Shown here: positions 8,148-16,011 of the stretch, in pieces
Numbering within the stretch: the stretch's first letter is position 1
Layout: each line of letters opens with the position of its first letter
NCBI GenBank assembly: GCA_947497185.1
Contig: CANMFL010000008.1
Location: 1 to 64,000, forward strand
From: an uncultured Paracoccaceae bacterium
GTDB lineage: Bacteria; Pseudomonadota; Alphaproteobacteria; Rhodobacterales; Rhodobacteraceae
Direction: 5' to 3'
Length of the DNA: 64,000 bases
Program-made: the position numbers and the translations under genes
The notes under the pieces: model-generated
The model's input: the letters and a program-made list of their open reading frames with translations, nothing else
The model's database searches: none
What the model was told of the DNA's origin: nothing

Positions 8148-8780
8148 ATGACAAAAATTCAGGATATGCCCATGCCGACACTTTATCATTCCCCGAACTC
8201 CCGCTCGACGTCGATCCTCCTGTTGATCGAAGAGATGGGCATCGCCGACCAGATCAACGTGATCGACGTTACGGTCGCGCGACAAGATGGCAGCGGAGGT
8301 GCAGACACACGCAATCCCCACCCCGAAAAGAAAGTGCCTTACCTGACCAACGGCGACGATCACGTGCGCGAGCGCGGTGCAATCGTCGCTTATCTGACAG
8401 ATATGTTCCCAGAAGCTGGGCTAGGTCGCCCCGTCGGACACCCGCAGCGCGGCCAATTCTTAAGCTGGCTGTTCTATTATCAAGGCGTGATGGAACCCGT
8501 TCTGGTTCTCGATTGGGCCAAGATTGACCATCCTGCGCTGCACGCGACGTTCCGCGATATGGATGCCGTTACGGCGTGCCTGAGCAAAACACTGCAGGAT
8601 CAGCCCTACCTGCTCGGACAAGACTACTCCGCGGTTGATCTGCTTCTTTCAAGTCCGTTCCAGTGGCTACCCGATGCCGCACCCCAGCAACCATCCATCC
8701 AAGCCTGGCTAAAGCGCTGCACCAACCGTCCAGCGATGGCGGCAGTCATGACGCGGGAAACGGCAGGGTTGGTAGAGTAG
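8148..8780 (+). CDS. Glutathione S-transferase family protein
   Basis: The start at 8148 is preferred to upstream in-frame codons because those overlap the divergent regulator and read as Arg-rich nonsense, while AAGG lies just before this ATG. An N-terminal thioredoxin-like GST domain (LYHSPNSRSTSILLLIEEMG, then KVPYLTNGDDHVRERGAIVAYL) is followed by an all-helical C-terminal domain to residue 210. Ser residues in the SPNSRST loop are candidates for thiol activation. The product is probably a cytosolic detoxification enzyme whose electrophilic substrate is unknown. It is divergent from, and probably controlled by, the WYL regulator. Confidence 0.88.
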   Translation: MTKIQDMPMPTLYHSPNSRSTSILLLIEEMGIADQINVIDVTVARQDGSGGADTRNPHPEKKVPYLTNGDDHVRERGAIVAYLTDMFPEAGLGRPVGHPQRGQFLSWLFYYQGVMEPVLVLDWAKIDHPALHATFRDMDAVTACLSKTLQDQPYLLGQDYSAVDLLLSSPFQWLPDAAPQQPSIQAWLKRCTNRPAMAAVMTRETAGLVE

Positions 8781-8880
8781 ACAAGGAGTATGAAAATAGG
8801 CCGTTTGGCGCGACGATTGCCGTCGTTCTTGTAGCGCCATGAGACGAGGCGCGTGTTCTGCGTGGGTCTCACATTTATGT

Positions 8881-8911
8881 GCTGGGCTATGGGGTGAACC
8901 CATCGCCCAGC
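8881..8911. terminator. Long hairpin between convergent genes
   Basis: GCTGGGC, one mismatch, ATGGG, 5-base loop, then CCCAT and GCCCAGC form a 13-position stem with a single mismatch. It lies between the ends of the GST gene (8780) and the acidic stress gene (8976). No clear U-run follows on either strand, so a bidirectional terminator is likely but not certain. Confidence 0.45.
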
Positions 8912-8975
8912 TACTCCCGAAGACACCAAAGAACCGCAGCATTTCCTGCTCCTCAATCCCTACGGCTATTCCCGA

Positions 8976-9260
8976 CTAAGCACCCGCCTCGCGGTCGTTT
9001 TCGATCTCGCTGAGTTCGCCGGATGTTTCCTGCGCGTCGTCGCCGTCATGACGGCCTGCGTCACCTTCCAGTGTGCCTTCACTGCGCACTGCGTCTTTCA
9101 TTTCCGGCGGAAGTTCGCGGGCAAGATCTGCGACCGGCGGGTCGTCGCGATCGACAGTTTCCTTGCGAATATCACGCTCTTCGCCGGGGATCACGACCGT
9201 GAGGTTTTCTGTTTCAGCTGTCGATTCAGGCTGTGTGCTGTCAGTGGTTTTATCGGCCAT
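8976..9260 (-). CDS. Acidic, disordered small protein under a stress-type promoter
   Basis: The 94-residue protein is rich in Asp, Glu, Thr and Pro, has no hydrophobic segment, and looks intrinsically disordered apart from a short stretch (VADLARELPPEMKDAV). The ATG is preceded by a strong AAAGGAG site 6 bases upstream. I do not recognise a family with a known function. A near-consensus EcfG element lies 22 bases upstream of the start, so it is probably another general stress protein. Confidence 0.7.
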   Translation of the reverse strand: MADKTTDSTQPESTAETENLTVVIPGEERDIRKETVDRDDPPVADLARELPPEMKDAVRSEGTLEGDAGRHDGDDAQETSGELSEIENDREAGA

Positions 9261-9281
9261 TGTAGTCTCCTTTGCTGACTA

Positions 9282-9306
9282 AACGCCTGCGAAAGGGAAT
9301 GGTTCA
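9282..9306 (-). promoter_or_regulatory. EcfG-like promoter for the acidic protein gene
   Basis: On the minus strand TGAAC (9306-9302), 16 bases, then CGTT (9285-9282). It differs from GGAAC-N16-CGTT only in the first base of the -35 box. The leader would be about 15 bases, just long enough to hold the AAAGGAG ribosome binding site. Confidence 0.5.
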
Positions 9307-9326
9307 CTGTCTGACGTCATTAAGAG

Positions 9327-9377
9327 AGAAAGTGGTGAGCCGCGATGGGTTCGAACCATCGACCTACTGATTAAAAG
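9327..9377 (-). repeat. Detached 3' half of tRNA-Lys (attachment-site copy)
   Basis: This segment is identical, except at one base of the acceptor stem, to 10833-10883. It covers the CCA end, T arm, variable loop and 3' side of the anticodon stem and stops at TTAAAAG (the anticodon loop). No 5' half is present, so it cannot make a tRNA. It marks the distal end of the former element. Confidence 0.9.
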
Positions 9378-9505
9378 AACGTCCAGATCGGTTTCTTTGG
9401 TTTTCTCCCATTTCCGCCAATCGGCGAAAATGCATTCAAAACATGAAATTAGATTGGCCTGCCGCCCGCTCATCACTCATTGGTGACGCTGCAATTCGCT
9501 GGCAG

Positions 9506-9543
9506 TTGCTTCCGTGTAGCTTCCGGCAAAAAAACGGAAGCAA
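9506..9543. repeat. 10-base perfect inverted repeat inside the relic
   Basis: TTGCTTCCGT and ACGGAAGCAA are separated by 18 bases that contain another CTTCCGG copy and an A-run. It lies 15 bases before the integrase start, where an excisionase or integrase arm site or a promoter operator would be expected. Confidence 0.5.
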
Positions 9544-9557
9544 GGGGTGTTCACGCG

Positions 9558-9692
9558 ATGCCCAAGTTAACAAAATGCACTGTTGAAAGTCTGGTAGTTA
9601 GAGCGGCTGACTATCTGATTTGGGATCGCGAAATTTTGTTCCTAGCATCGACGTGCATCGGCGACTTTGACGCACTGGGATCAACATCATGA
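9558..9692 (+). pseudogene. Tyrosine integrase, first 26 residues only
   Basis: ATG at 9558 opens MPKLTKCTVESLVVRAADYL followed by IWDREI. This closely resembles the arm-binding start (DUF4102-type) of phage and island integrases, which continue with PGFG and a beta hairpin. Here the frame changes character immediately after IWDREI and ends at 9692. No catalytic domain is present. Its position, next to the displaced tRNA fragment, fits an integrase gene that recombined at tRNA-Lys. Confidence 0.75.
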
Positions 9693-9746
9693 TTACCCGG
9701 AACAACAAAAACACACTTTATATCGCATCCACTCGCCGAACAAAGC

Positions 9747-9965
9747 TCAGTCAGTCAGCCAACTAAACGCGAATTCATACTCTTCTTTCTGTCCAGCATA
9801 AGCAATGTCACCCGAAACCAAGGTGCAATCCACGTCCCGATCAAGCCGACGGCGCGTGAAGCGTACATCTCTGAGGAGATCATCACGTAGTCCCAAATTC
9901 GGATCATCTGGTCGGGAAGTGTCGCCTGCTTTAAAATGAATGTCGGATAGATGAAGAAATAGCAT
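9747..9965 (-). pseudogene. Calcineurin-like metallophosphoesterase, N-terminal fragment
   Basis: The 72-residue frame starts MLFLHLSDIHFKAGD (metal-binding DxH) and contains TLVSGDIAYAGQKEEYEFA (the GDxx metal motif). It ends where the family would continue with the GNH and GHxH metal motifs. The catalytic centre is therefore incomplete. Relatives with this start are often long proteins found in defence or mobile islands, so this is probably the remnant of island cargo. That last point is inference. Confidence 0.7.
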
Positions 9966-10323
9966 CGATTACCTGCCCAATTACTCACCACATCTTGCAG
10001 CTCTTGCGCGAACGATACGATGGCATTTGAGCAGGTTTTGGGGCAAGCAAAGTCCGCATTGGTATCGGTGACTGACTCTCTTGCCTTCTGCGATCATGAC
10101 CTCACGACTATAACTTTGGAGATGATTATGGTTGTACCCCGAAAAAAACGCGCCAAAAAAATTTAGAACCAAAACAGGCCTACCTGCCTAGCAAGCTCCG
10201 CATAGTCAAAACATAGTGCAAATGATGCTGAGCGGATAACGAGGGCGCAAAGAATAGTTGTAAGGTAGTTATTCGAGGTGGCGTTCTGAGATAGCACAGC
10301 GGTCTTCCCGTAAGATTTTCACG

Positions 10324-10362
10324 CCAAGGTTGCAAGTTAGATGCCAAAAACTTGCAACTTGG
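10324..10362. repeat. Inverted repeat in the relic
   Basis: CCAAGGTTGCAAGTT and AACTTGCAACTTGG pair over 14 bases with one bulged G, around a 10-base loop. It has no U-run. It could be a plasmid- or phage-type operator or a terminator remnant. Confidence 0.4.
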
Positions 10363-10654
10363 AGTCAATAATTTGCACATTACATGTCATTCCAGAGTGG
10401 GCCAACACCGGGAACCTGAGCACTTTGAATGCCCGCGCTTCGCGCAGCTCATACACCCTTCGACCATCCGCAATTTGGAAGCTGTCATCTCATGTGCTCG
10501 GGGAGTTTTCAGAAACTCGTAAACAGGCACCCCAGATCACTCGAAGGGCCAAAAATCGCAAGCAAGTGTCCAAAGTTGCGTTTTTACCCGACAAAAGTTC
10601 GGTTTCTCGCCGGACAAGTTGCGATTCACACCGGACGGCACAACAAGAGAAAGT

Positions 10655-10687
10655 TGGTTAGGATGGCAGGATTCGAACCTACGGTGC
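10655..10687 (-). other. tRNA-like 3' end (T arm plus CCA), not a full tRNA
   Basis: On the minus strand a 5-bp T stem and TTCGAAT loop (10682-10666) are followed by CATCCTA, A and CCA. No matching 5' acceptor strand (TAGGATG) or D and anticodon arms can be built upstream. It differs from the neighbouring tRNA-Lys, so it is not another copy of the attachment repeat. It may be a second attachment-site remnant. Confidence 0.5.
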
Positions 10688-10832
10688 ACTGTACTACGAA
10701 CAGTTGCTTTGCCGGTGGTCTACATCCAGCAACTTTAGAGCGACATAAACACTCAAAGGACAAGAACTACGACTGAAACGGACAGGACCATGACGCCAGA
10801 GTCCAAAAGACCTGACTGATCACAAGTAAAAA

Positions 10833-10883
10833 AGAAAGTGGTGAGCCGTGATGGGTTCGAACCATCGACCTACTGATTAAAAG
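10833..10883 (-). repeat. tRNA-Lys copy of the 51-base attachment repeat
   Basis: This is the proximal attachment-site copy and lies within the functional tRNA. It pairs with 9327-9377. The identity ends at the anticodon loop, a common crossover point for tRNA-targeting integrases. Confidence 0.88.
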
Positions 10884-10914
10884 TCAGTTGCTCTACCAAC
10901 TGAGCTAACGGCCC
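10839..10914 (-). tRNA. tRNA-Lys (anticodon UUU)
   Basis: The minus strand folds into a complete cloverleaf: acceptor GGGCCGT/ACGGCTC (one G-U pair), D arm GCTC/GAGC, anticodon stem ACTGA/TCAGT with loop CTTTTAA, T arm GATGG/CCATC with TTCGAAC, discriminator A and an encoded CCA. The 3' half is one copy of the 51-base repeat, so the integrated element restored this gene on insertion. It is divergent from dapF. Confidence 0.97.
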
Positions 10915-11007
10915 ACTGGGGGGCTTCTAGAAAGACCTGCCCGCAGGGTCAACCCTAAAATTGCCAACATCTGGATAACTCTGCAAACCTTCTCTATATG
11001 CCCTTAT

Positions 11008-11820
11008 ATGAGCCAAAAAAACTTAACAAAAATTCCGTTCATGAAGATGCACGGACTGGGAAATGACTTTGTTGTTGTTGATGAACGGGGGATTACGCCG
11101 CGCATCGATGCCGCTTTGGCGATTCGTATCGCGGATCGACATCGTGGGGTGGGGTATGACCAACTTGCGGTGCTCAGTGATTCGTCTGACACGGACGTGC
11201 ATTTGACGTTTTGGAACGCTGATGGGTCCCAGGCTGGGGCGTGTGGCAACGCGACCCGCTGCATTGCCCGCCATCTGATGGACGCGCTGCAGCGCGATAA
11301 ACTGACGATCACGACGGATCGGGGTGTGTTGCAGGCCGTGGATCAGGGCGGGATGGCGTCTGTGAACATGGGACACCCGCAACTGAACTGGGACGAGGTG
11401 CCGCTATCTCACGAGGTAGATACACTTGCCTTACCGATAGAGGGCGCACCTGCGGCCACTGGCATGGGTAATCCGCATTGCACGTTTTTTGTTGATGATG
11501 CTGAAGCCGTTGATCTGGCCGCCCGTGGTGCTGAAATCGAACATCACCCGCTTTACCCCGAACGCACGAATGTGCAGTTCGCGAGCGTCGTTGGTCCCGA
11601 CCATATCCGTATGCGGGTCTGGGAACGGGGGGTGGGGATCACCCAAGCCTCTGGTTCGTCGTCCTGTGCGACCGCCGTGTCCGCTGCCCGCAAGGGGCTG
11701 ACGGGCCGCAAAGTCCGCATCGACCTTGACGGTGGCACGCTACATATTGACTGGCGCGATGATGGCGTTTGGATGACTGGCCCGACGGCCCACGTATTTG
11801 ATGGTGTTTGGTATGTCTAA
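11008..11820 (+). CDS. dapF: Diaminopimelate epimerase DapF, with Ser at one catalytic Cys site
   Basis: The 270-residue protein has the family's usual length and motifs: [15 protein letters not shown] at the start, [16 protein letters not shown] with catalytic Cys79, GMGNPHCTF and [14 protein letters not shown]. DapF interconverts LL- and meso-diaminopimelate for lysine and peptidoglycan using two Cys residues. The second motif, normally ACGSGACA, reads ASGSSSCA here, so the aligned catalytic Cys is Ser215. A second Cys, C220, sits five residues later. Either this lineage uses an unusual base or the sequence diverged after another epimerase took over. The gene overlaps the start of mtaB by 8 bases and is its operon partner. 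Confidence 0.9.
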   Translation: MSQKNLTKIPFMKMHGLGNDFVVVDERGITPRIDAALAIRIADRHRGVGYDQLAVLSDSSDTDVHLTFWNADGSQAGACGNATRCIARHLMDALQRDKLTITTDRGVLQAVDQGGMASVNMGHPQLNWDEVPLSHEVDTLALPIEGAPAATGMGNPHCTFFVDDAEAVDLAARGAEIEHHPLYPERTNVQFASVVGPDHIRMRVWERGVGITQASGSSSCATAVSAARKGLTGRKVRIDLDGGTLHIDWRDDGVWMTGPTAHVFDGVWYV

Positions 11821-13069
11821 AGCTCCGATTTTCTCGAACCACGGTTGCCGGTTGAACGCCTACGAGACCGAAGCGATGAAAGATCTCGCGACCCGTGCCG
11901 GTGTGGAAAATGCGATTGTGGTGAACACTTGCGCTGTGACCGCAGAGGCCGTGCGCAAAGCGAAACAGGACATCCGCAAACAACGTCGCGCTAATCCCGA
12001 TGCAAAGATCATCGTGACCGGATGTGCCGCGCAGACAGAGCCAAAGACGTTTTCGGACATGGGTGAAGTTGACGTGGTGCTGGGCAACACTGAAAAGATG
12101 GACCCCGCGACATGGACGCAGATGGCACCTGATTTGATTGGGACAACAGAGCCCGTGCAGGTCGATGATATCATGTCGGTGACGGAAACGGCTGGCCACT
12201 TGATCGACGGATTTGGCACGCGCAGTCGCGCTTATGTGCAGGTGCAAAACGGCTGCGACCATCGCTGTACGTTCTGCATTATTCCCTACGGTCGTGGCAA
12301 TTCGCGATCTGTGCCTGCGGGTGTCGTGGTGGATCAAATCAAACGGCTCGTGCAGAAAGGCTATAACGAAGTCGTTTTGACCGGCGTTGACCTCACATCT
12401 TGGGGGGCTGATTTACCATCCACGCCAAAGCTAGGCGATCTGGTGATGCGTATCCTCAAGTTGATCCCTGATTTGCCGCGCCTGCGGATCAGTTCGATTG
12501 ACAGCATCGAAGTCGACGAAAACCTAATGCAAGCCATCGCGACCGAACAGCGCCTGATGCCGCACCTGCACCTAAGCCTGCAACACGGCGACGATATGAT
12601 CTTGAAACGGATGAAACGGCGGCATTTGCGCGACGACGCGATCGCCTTTACCGAGCAGGCCAGCAAGTTGCGTCCAGACATGACATACGGCGCCGATATC
12701 ATCGCTGGCTTCCCGACCGAAACCGACGCGATGTTCGCCAACTCGCTGGCGCTGGTCAAAGACTGTAACCTCACATGGTTGCACGTCTTTCCCTATTCCG
12801 CCCGCGAGGGAACACCTGCCGCGCGTATGCCTACGGTGAATGGTAAATTGATCAAATCCCGTGCGGCACAACTTCGTGCTGCTGGTGACGTAGCCGTGCA
12901 AACCCACCTGCAAAACCAGATCGGCCAGACCCATCACATCCTGATGGAAAATCCACGCATGGGCCGGACGCAACAATTTGCCGAAGTCATGTTTGAGACG
13001 GATCAGCCGGAAAGCCAGATCGTGACCACCAAAATCACCGGCTCCACCGCCACCCAACTCACGGCTTGA
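11813..13069 (+). CDS. mtaB: tRNA t6A37 methylthiotransferase MtaB
   Basis: The start at 11813 overlaps the dapF stop; in-frame codons upstream lie within dapF. The 418-residue protein has an N-terminal UPF0004 domain with three cluster Cys (12, 40 and 71; HGCRLN, NTCAVT, TGCAAQ). A radical SAM domain follows with CDHRCTFC (148-155), then [19 protein letters not shown] and [12 protein letters not shown] blocks. These match MtaB (e-MtaB), which adds a methylthio group to t6A at tRNA position 37. The C-terminal TRAM-like part is short. It is co-transcribed with dapF. Confidence 0.95.
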   Translation: MSKAPIFSNHGCRLNAYETEAMKDLATRAGVENAIVVNTCAVTAEAVRKAKQDIRKQRRANPDAKIIVTGCAAQTEPKTFSDMGEVDVVLGNTEKMDPATWTQMAPDLIGTTEPVQVDDIMSVTETAGHLIDGFGTRSRAYVQVQNGCDHRCTFCIIPYGRGNSRSVPAGVVVDQIKRLVQKGYNEVVLTGVDLTSWGADLPSTPKLGDLVMRILKLIPDLPRLRISSIDSIEVDENLMQAIATEQRLMPHLHLSLQHGDDMILKRMKRRHLRDDAIAFTEQASKLRPDMTYGADIIAGFPTETDAMFANSLALVKDCNLTWLHVFPYSAREGTPAARMPTVNGKLIKSRAAQLRAAGDVAVQTHLQNQIGQTHHILMENPRMGRTQQFAEVMFETDQPESQIVTTKITGSTATQLTA

Positions 13070-13112
13070 ACGCGACCGCCCCTTCATTTCGCCATAACAA
13101 CTCAGGCAACCT

Positions 13113-13745
13113 ATGTCCCAAACACCCGTCCTCTGGTCATTTCGCCGCTGCCCCTACGCCATGCGGGCGCGGCTGACGATTTTGTATACGGGTGTGAAAA
13201 CCGACCTGCGGGATATTCTGCTCAAGGACAAACCCGCAGAGATGACTGACGTTAGCCCAAAGGCGACGGTTCCGGTTTTGAACACGGGGGCAGAGGTGAT
13301 TGAAGAATCTCGTGACATCATGCTCTGGGCGCTCTCGCAGAATGACCCGCATGGCTGGCTCGATATGCCAGCTGAGGGGCATGCGATGATTGATACCAAT
13401 GACGGCCCGTTCAAGCAGGCGTTGGATCATATCAAATACGCGGTGCGTTTTCCGGATCGTGATGCGACGGCTGACCGCGCAAAGGCTGCCGATGTGTTGT
13501 TTGAATTGAATGACCGACTTGCGACACGGCCACATCTGTTCGGCAATGCCCCGAAAATGGCGGACACTGCGATCCTGCCTTTCGTGCGCCAATTTGCCAA
13601 CACGGATCGCGATTGGTTTAACGCGCAGGACTGGCCGCACCTGATCCGGTGGTTGACAGCCTACGAGACCTCGGACAGCTTTAAGGCGATCATGGTCAAA
13701 CGTCCCATTTGGGAACCGGGGGCCGCCCCTTCGTATTTCCCTTAA
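13113..13745 (+). CDS. Glutathione S-transferase-like protein with a CPYA site
   Basis: The 210-residue protein begins with a thioredoxin fold whose active site is RRCPYAMRAR (Cys14), as in omega/glutaredoxin-like GSTs and GrxB-type proteins. PKATVPVLNTG and EESRDIMLW follow at the glutathione-binding positions. The C-terminal half (about 85-205) is helical. A Cys-based site suggests thiol-disulfide or dehydroascorbate-type chemistry rather than classical conjugation. It begins 43 bases after mtaB and is followed 9 bases later by another GST gene, so all may be in one transcript. Confidence 0.88.
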   Translation: MSQTPVLWSFRRCPYAMRARLTILYTGVKTDLRDILLKDKPAEMTDVSPKATVPVLNTGAEVIEESRDIMLWALSQNDPHGWLDMPAEGHAMIDTNDGPFKQALDHIKYAVRFPDRDATADRAKAADVLFELNDRLATRPHLFGNAPKMADTAILPFVRQFANTDRDWFNAQDWPHLIRWLTAYETSDSFKAIMVKRPIWEPGAAPSYFP

Positions 13746-13754
13746 GGACACGTT

Positions 13755-14354
13755 ATGAAACTCATTTCTTCTGCGGCCTCGCCGTTTGTGCGCAAAGTGC
13801 GTGTGCTGGTTCATGAAATGGGCCTGACCGATGCGATTACAGAGCAGCAGGTCACGACGACTGCGTTTCAATCCGACGCAAGTGTGATTGCCGCCAATCC
13901 GCTGGGTAAAATCCCTGCGTTGGTCCGAGATGATGTCGCGACGCTCTATGATAGCCGCGTGATTACCCGCTTTCTGAACGACACCAATGACGGCGCATTC
14001 TATCCTGCGGCCCGCATTTGGGAAACTTTGACGTTAGAGGCCACGGCAGACGGGATCATGGAGACCGCTGTGTCTATGGCTTATGAGGTCCGCCTGCGTC
14101 CTGAGAATGAACAATCGGCCGATTGGGTCGAGGCCCAGTGGCAGAAAACCAGTCGTGCGATTGCTGCGGTGAATAACCGCTGGATGAGCCATTTGTCTGG
14201 TCCGTTGGACATGTCGCATATCGCGGTGGCGTGTGCTTTGTCCTACGTCGATTTGCGCCACGATGCCCGGAACTGGCGGAATGGCAACGACGCGCTTGCC
14301 GCTTGGCATGAAGCTTTCATGCAGCGCGACAGCATGAAGGCAACATCTGCCTGA
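13755..14354 (+). CDS. Glutathione S-transferase family protein
   Basis: The 199-residue protein starts MKLISSAASPFVRKVRVLVHEMG, with Ser residues at the position of the Tyr/Ser/Cys catalytic residue. NPLGKIPALVRDD and DSRVITRFL follow at the usual glutathione-binding positions. The helical C-terminal domain covers about 85-195. AAGGA lies just before the ATG. It forms a tandem with the preceding CPYA-type GST. A cytosolic detoxification role is likely; the substrate is unknown. Confidence 0.88.
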   Translation: MKLISSAASPFVRKVRVLVHEMGLTDAITEQQVTTTAFQSDASVIAANPLGKIPALVRDDVATLYDSRVITRFLNDTNDGAFYPAARIWETLTLEATADGIMETAVSMAYEVRLRPENEQSADWVEAQWQKTSRAIAAVNNRWMSHLSGPLDMSHIAVACALSYVDLRHDARNWRNGNDALAAWHEAFMQRDSMKATSA

Positions 14355-14367
14355 GTGCGCAAATGGT

Positions 14368-14406
14368 CGAACGGGAGATCGCAGTGCGAATCCCGTTCGG
14401 TTTTTG
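14368..14406. terminator. Terminator between convergent GST and outer-membrane genes
   Basis: CGAACGGG pairs with CCCGTTCG around a loop that contains a smaller ATCGCA/TGCGAT hairpin, and GTTTTT follows. It serves the GST operon and may also act on the convergent gene. Confidence 0.75.
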
Positions 14407-14413
14407 GCATGAC

Positions 14414-15064
14414 TTAGAAGTTAAAGCTGACACCGACGTTGAGCGCGTTGGTGAAGATATCGCTGGACACTGTGCCGCCTGTATCAAGGTCGCCGTCGTT
14501 TACAGAATACGTTCCTTTGTATTCCCCAAACACGGACCAACGATCATTGATTGGCATGCTTGCACCCGCGATAATGGTCGCGGCGGGCCCTGTGACTTGG
14601 TAGCCTAAGGTCGAGCTGTCTTCGGTGATGACTTCGACATGCGGAATGGCGAGGCCGATGCCGCCACCGACGTAAGGTGTGATGTCGCCAACCACGTCCT
14701 GCCACCGATAGTAGGCGTTTGCGGTTAGCGTATTCAGGCCGTCGGTGAATTCAAGGCGGCTGTAACCCTCGGGCAATTCGCCTTCTTGCGGGTAAACTTT
14801 GTTGTGCGAGAAATCGAGACCATAGCCGAACGATGGACTTTGCCATTTTGTGACACGAATACCATAGTAGGGCGGGGCGTCGAAGGACTTGCCTTCCCAG
14901 TCGACATTGAACGAGCTGCTGGGAATCACATCATCGCCGGAAATCTTAACGTCGGACGGTGGTGCCGTTTGAATGCCGCCATAAAAGCTGAGTTCGATCT
15001 CTGCTGACGCCGCATTTGCGGTGCAAAGTGCGATCATCAATGGAATAAGGCGCATAAAGGTCAT
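14414..15064 (-). CDS. Outer-membrane beta-barrel protein
   Basis: From the ATG at 15064 the protein has a signal peptide (MRLIPLMIALCTANAASA) and then about 195 residues of alternating strands and turns, ending in NVGVSFNF with the terminal Phe required for barrel assembly. Blocks such as YGIRVTKW, TANAYYRW, PYVGGGIGLAIP and GEYKGTYSV match small eight-stranded barrels of the OmpA-like/lipid A deacylase-like porin family in Rhodobacteraceae. The role (structure or small-solute passage) cannot be decided. The further in-frame ATG at 15085 lacks support. The gene is monocistronic. Confidence 0.82.
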   Translation of the reverse strand: MTFMRLIPLMIALCTANAASAEIELSFYGGIQTAPPSDVKISGDDVIPSSSFNVDWEGKSFDAPPYYGIRVTKWQSPSFGYGLDFSHNKVYPQEGELPEGYSRLEFTDGLNTLTANAYYRWQDVVGDITPYVGGGIGLAIPHVEVITEDSSTLGYQVTGPAATIIAGASMPINDRWSVFGEYKGTYSVNDGDLDTGGTVSSDIFTNALNVGVSFNF

Positions 15065-15441
15065 CGTGGGAGTCCAGCGTTGCAATGTTGTCCCAGATAT
15101 AGACCTTCGGTATCACCGCAGCAACAGCCCAAAACCGTGGTTTTGTTCAACATTTCGCTAGTTTCCGCCAGCAGTCGAATCGGTTGTGTTGCACCGAAGC
15201 CTACAGCCGGCAGGTTTAGTGGGGGCTGGACGGTCTGGCACTGGATGTAGCATGATACGGGGGAGTAGGGGGCTTAACACCTTGGATACCTGTATCGCAT
15301 AGACCCTATATAACCCCCTGCGCCCGAATGTCCGCTGGACTGGCAGGGAATTGCCGTCTAAACACCGCCGCAATGGGCGATGCTTTGGGCTTCACCCCTA
15401 TTCGCGCGGAAAACCGCAACATTAAACCGGAGATGCACCCC
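15065..15441. other. Intergenic region before petABC
   Basis: This 377-base gap between the divergent outer-membrane gene and petA holds no gene I can support. A weak candidate promoter (TTGGAT near 15282 and TATATAA at 15307, spacing 19) lies about 130 bases before petA. In-frame codons before petA at 15328 read as non-family sequence. Confidence 0.4.
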
Positions 15442-15999
15442 GTGTCACATGCAGACGAACACCAGGGCACACGCCGCGACTTTATCTACTACGCTACCGC
15501 AGGTGCGGGCGCAGTTGTTACAGGCGCTGCTGTCTGGCCACTGGTCAATCAGATGAACCCCTCTGCCGATGTTTTGGCTTTGGCCTCTATCCGCGTCGAT
15601 ATCAGCGCAGTTAACCCCGGCACACAGATTACTGTTCTGTGGCAAGGTAAACCGGTTTTCATTCGGTCCCGTACCGAAGACGAAATCGCAGAAGCGCGTG
15701 CTGTTGACGTAGACAGCTTGCCCGATTCCGAAGCGAACAACGAAAACCTTGGCGACGTGCCAGCGACCGATGAAAACCGGGCGCTCGACGAGTCTGGTCA
15801 GTGGTTGGTGCAAATGGGTGTGTGTACACACCTTGGTTGCGTCCCATTGGGCGAAGCTGGTGATTTTGGTGGTTGGTTCTGCCCATGTCACGGGTCGCAC
15901 TACGATACGGCTGGCCGTATTCGTCGTGGTCCTGCGCCGCGCAACCTGCCGGTTCCTATCGCGTCCTTCGTGGACGACACAACAATTCAACTCGGTTAA
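15442..15999 (+). CDS. petA: Ubiquinol-cytochrome c reductase Rieske subunit
   Basis: The GTG at 15442 is chosen because GGAG lies 9 bases upstream and the protein then starts [14 protein letters not shown], as in rhodobacterial Rieske proteins. The 185-residue protein has one N-terminal membrane anchor after a twin-arginine motif (about 15-38), then the periplasmic Rieske fold with CTHLGC (128-133) and CPCHGS (147-152). The first Cys and the His of each box hold the 2Fe-2S cluster and the others form a disulfide. It transfers electrons from ubiquinol to cytochrome c1 in complex III. It is the first gene of petABC. Confidence 0.97.
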   Translation: MSHADEHQGTRRDFIYYATAGAGAVVTGAAVWPLVNQMNPSADVLALASIRVDISAVNPGTQITVLWQGKPVFIRSRTEDEIAEARAVDVDSLPDSEANNENLGDVPATDENRALDESGQWLVQMGVCTHLGCVPLGEAGDFGGWFCPCHGSHYDTAGRIRRGPAPRNLPVPIASFVDDTTIQLG

Positions 16000-16011
16000 G
16001 GAGAGAACCCC

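Larger units (their letters stand above)
9327..10883. mobile_element. Relic of an integrative element inserted in tRNA-Lys
   Basis: A 51-base direct repeat with one mismatch flanks this segment (9327-9377 and 10833-10883). The right copy is the 3' half of an intact tRNA-Lys gene and the left copy is a detached 3' half ending exactly at the anticodon loop. This is the classical footprint of tyrosine-recombinase integration at a tRNA. Between them lie an integrase N-terminal scrap (9558), a metallophosphoesterase N-terminal scrap (9747-9965), two inverted repeats and a second tRNA-like 3' end. The base composition of the interior is visibly richer in A and T than its surroundings. Most cargo has been lost. 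From 9978 to 10650 I see no intact gene. Confidence 0.85.

Noticed and set aside
10429..10776. Open frame with an MAGFEPTVHCTTN-type C-terminus
   Set aside because: This frequently annotated pattern is the translation of a tRNA-like T arm (GGATTCGAACCT at 10669-10680) and not a protein-coding signal.
15282..15313. TTGGAT and TATATAA as a petABC promoter
   Set aside because: The spacing of 19 bases is poor and no second evidence supports it, so it is only mentioned in the intergenic entry.
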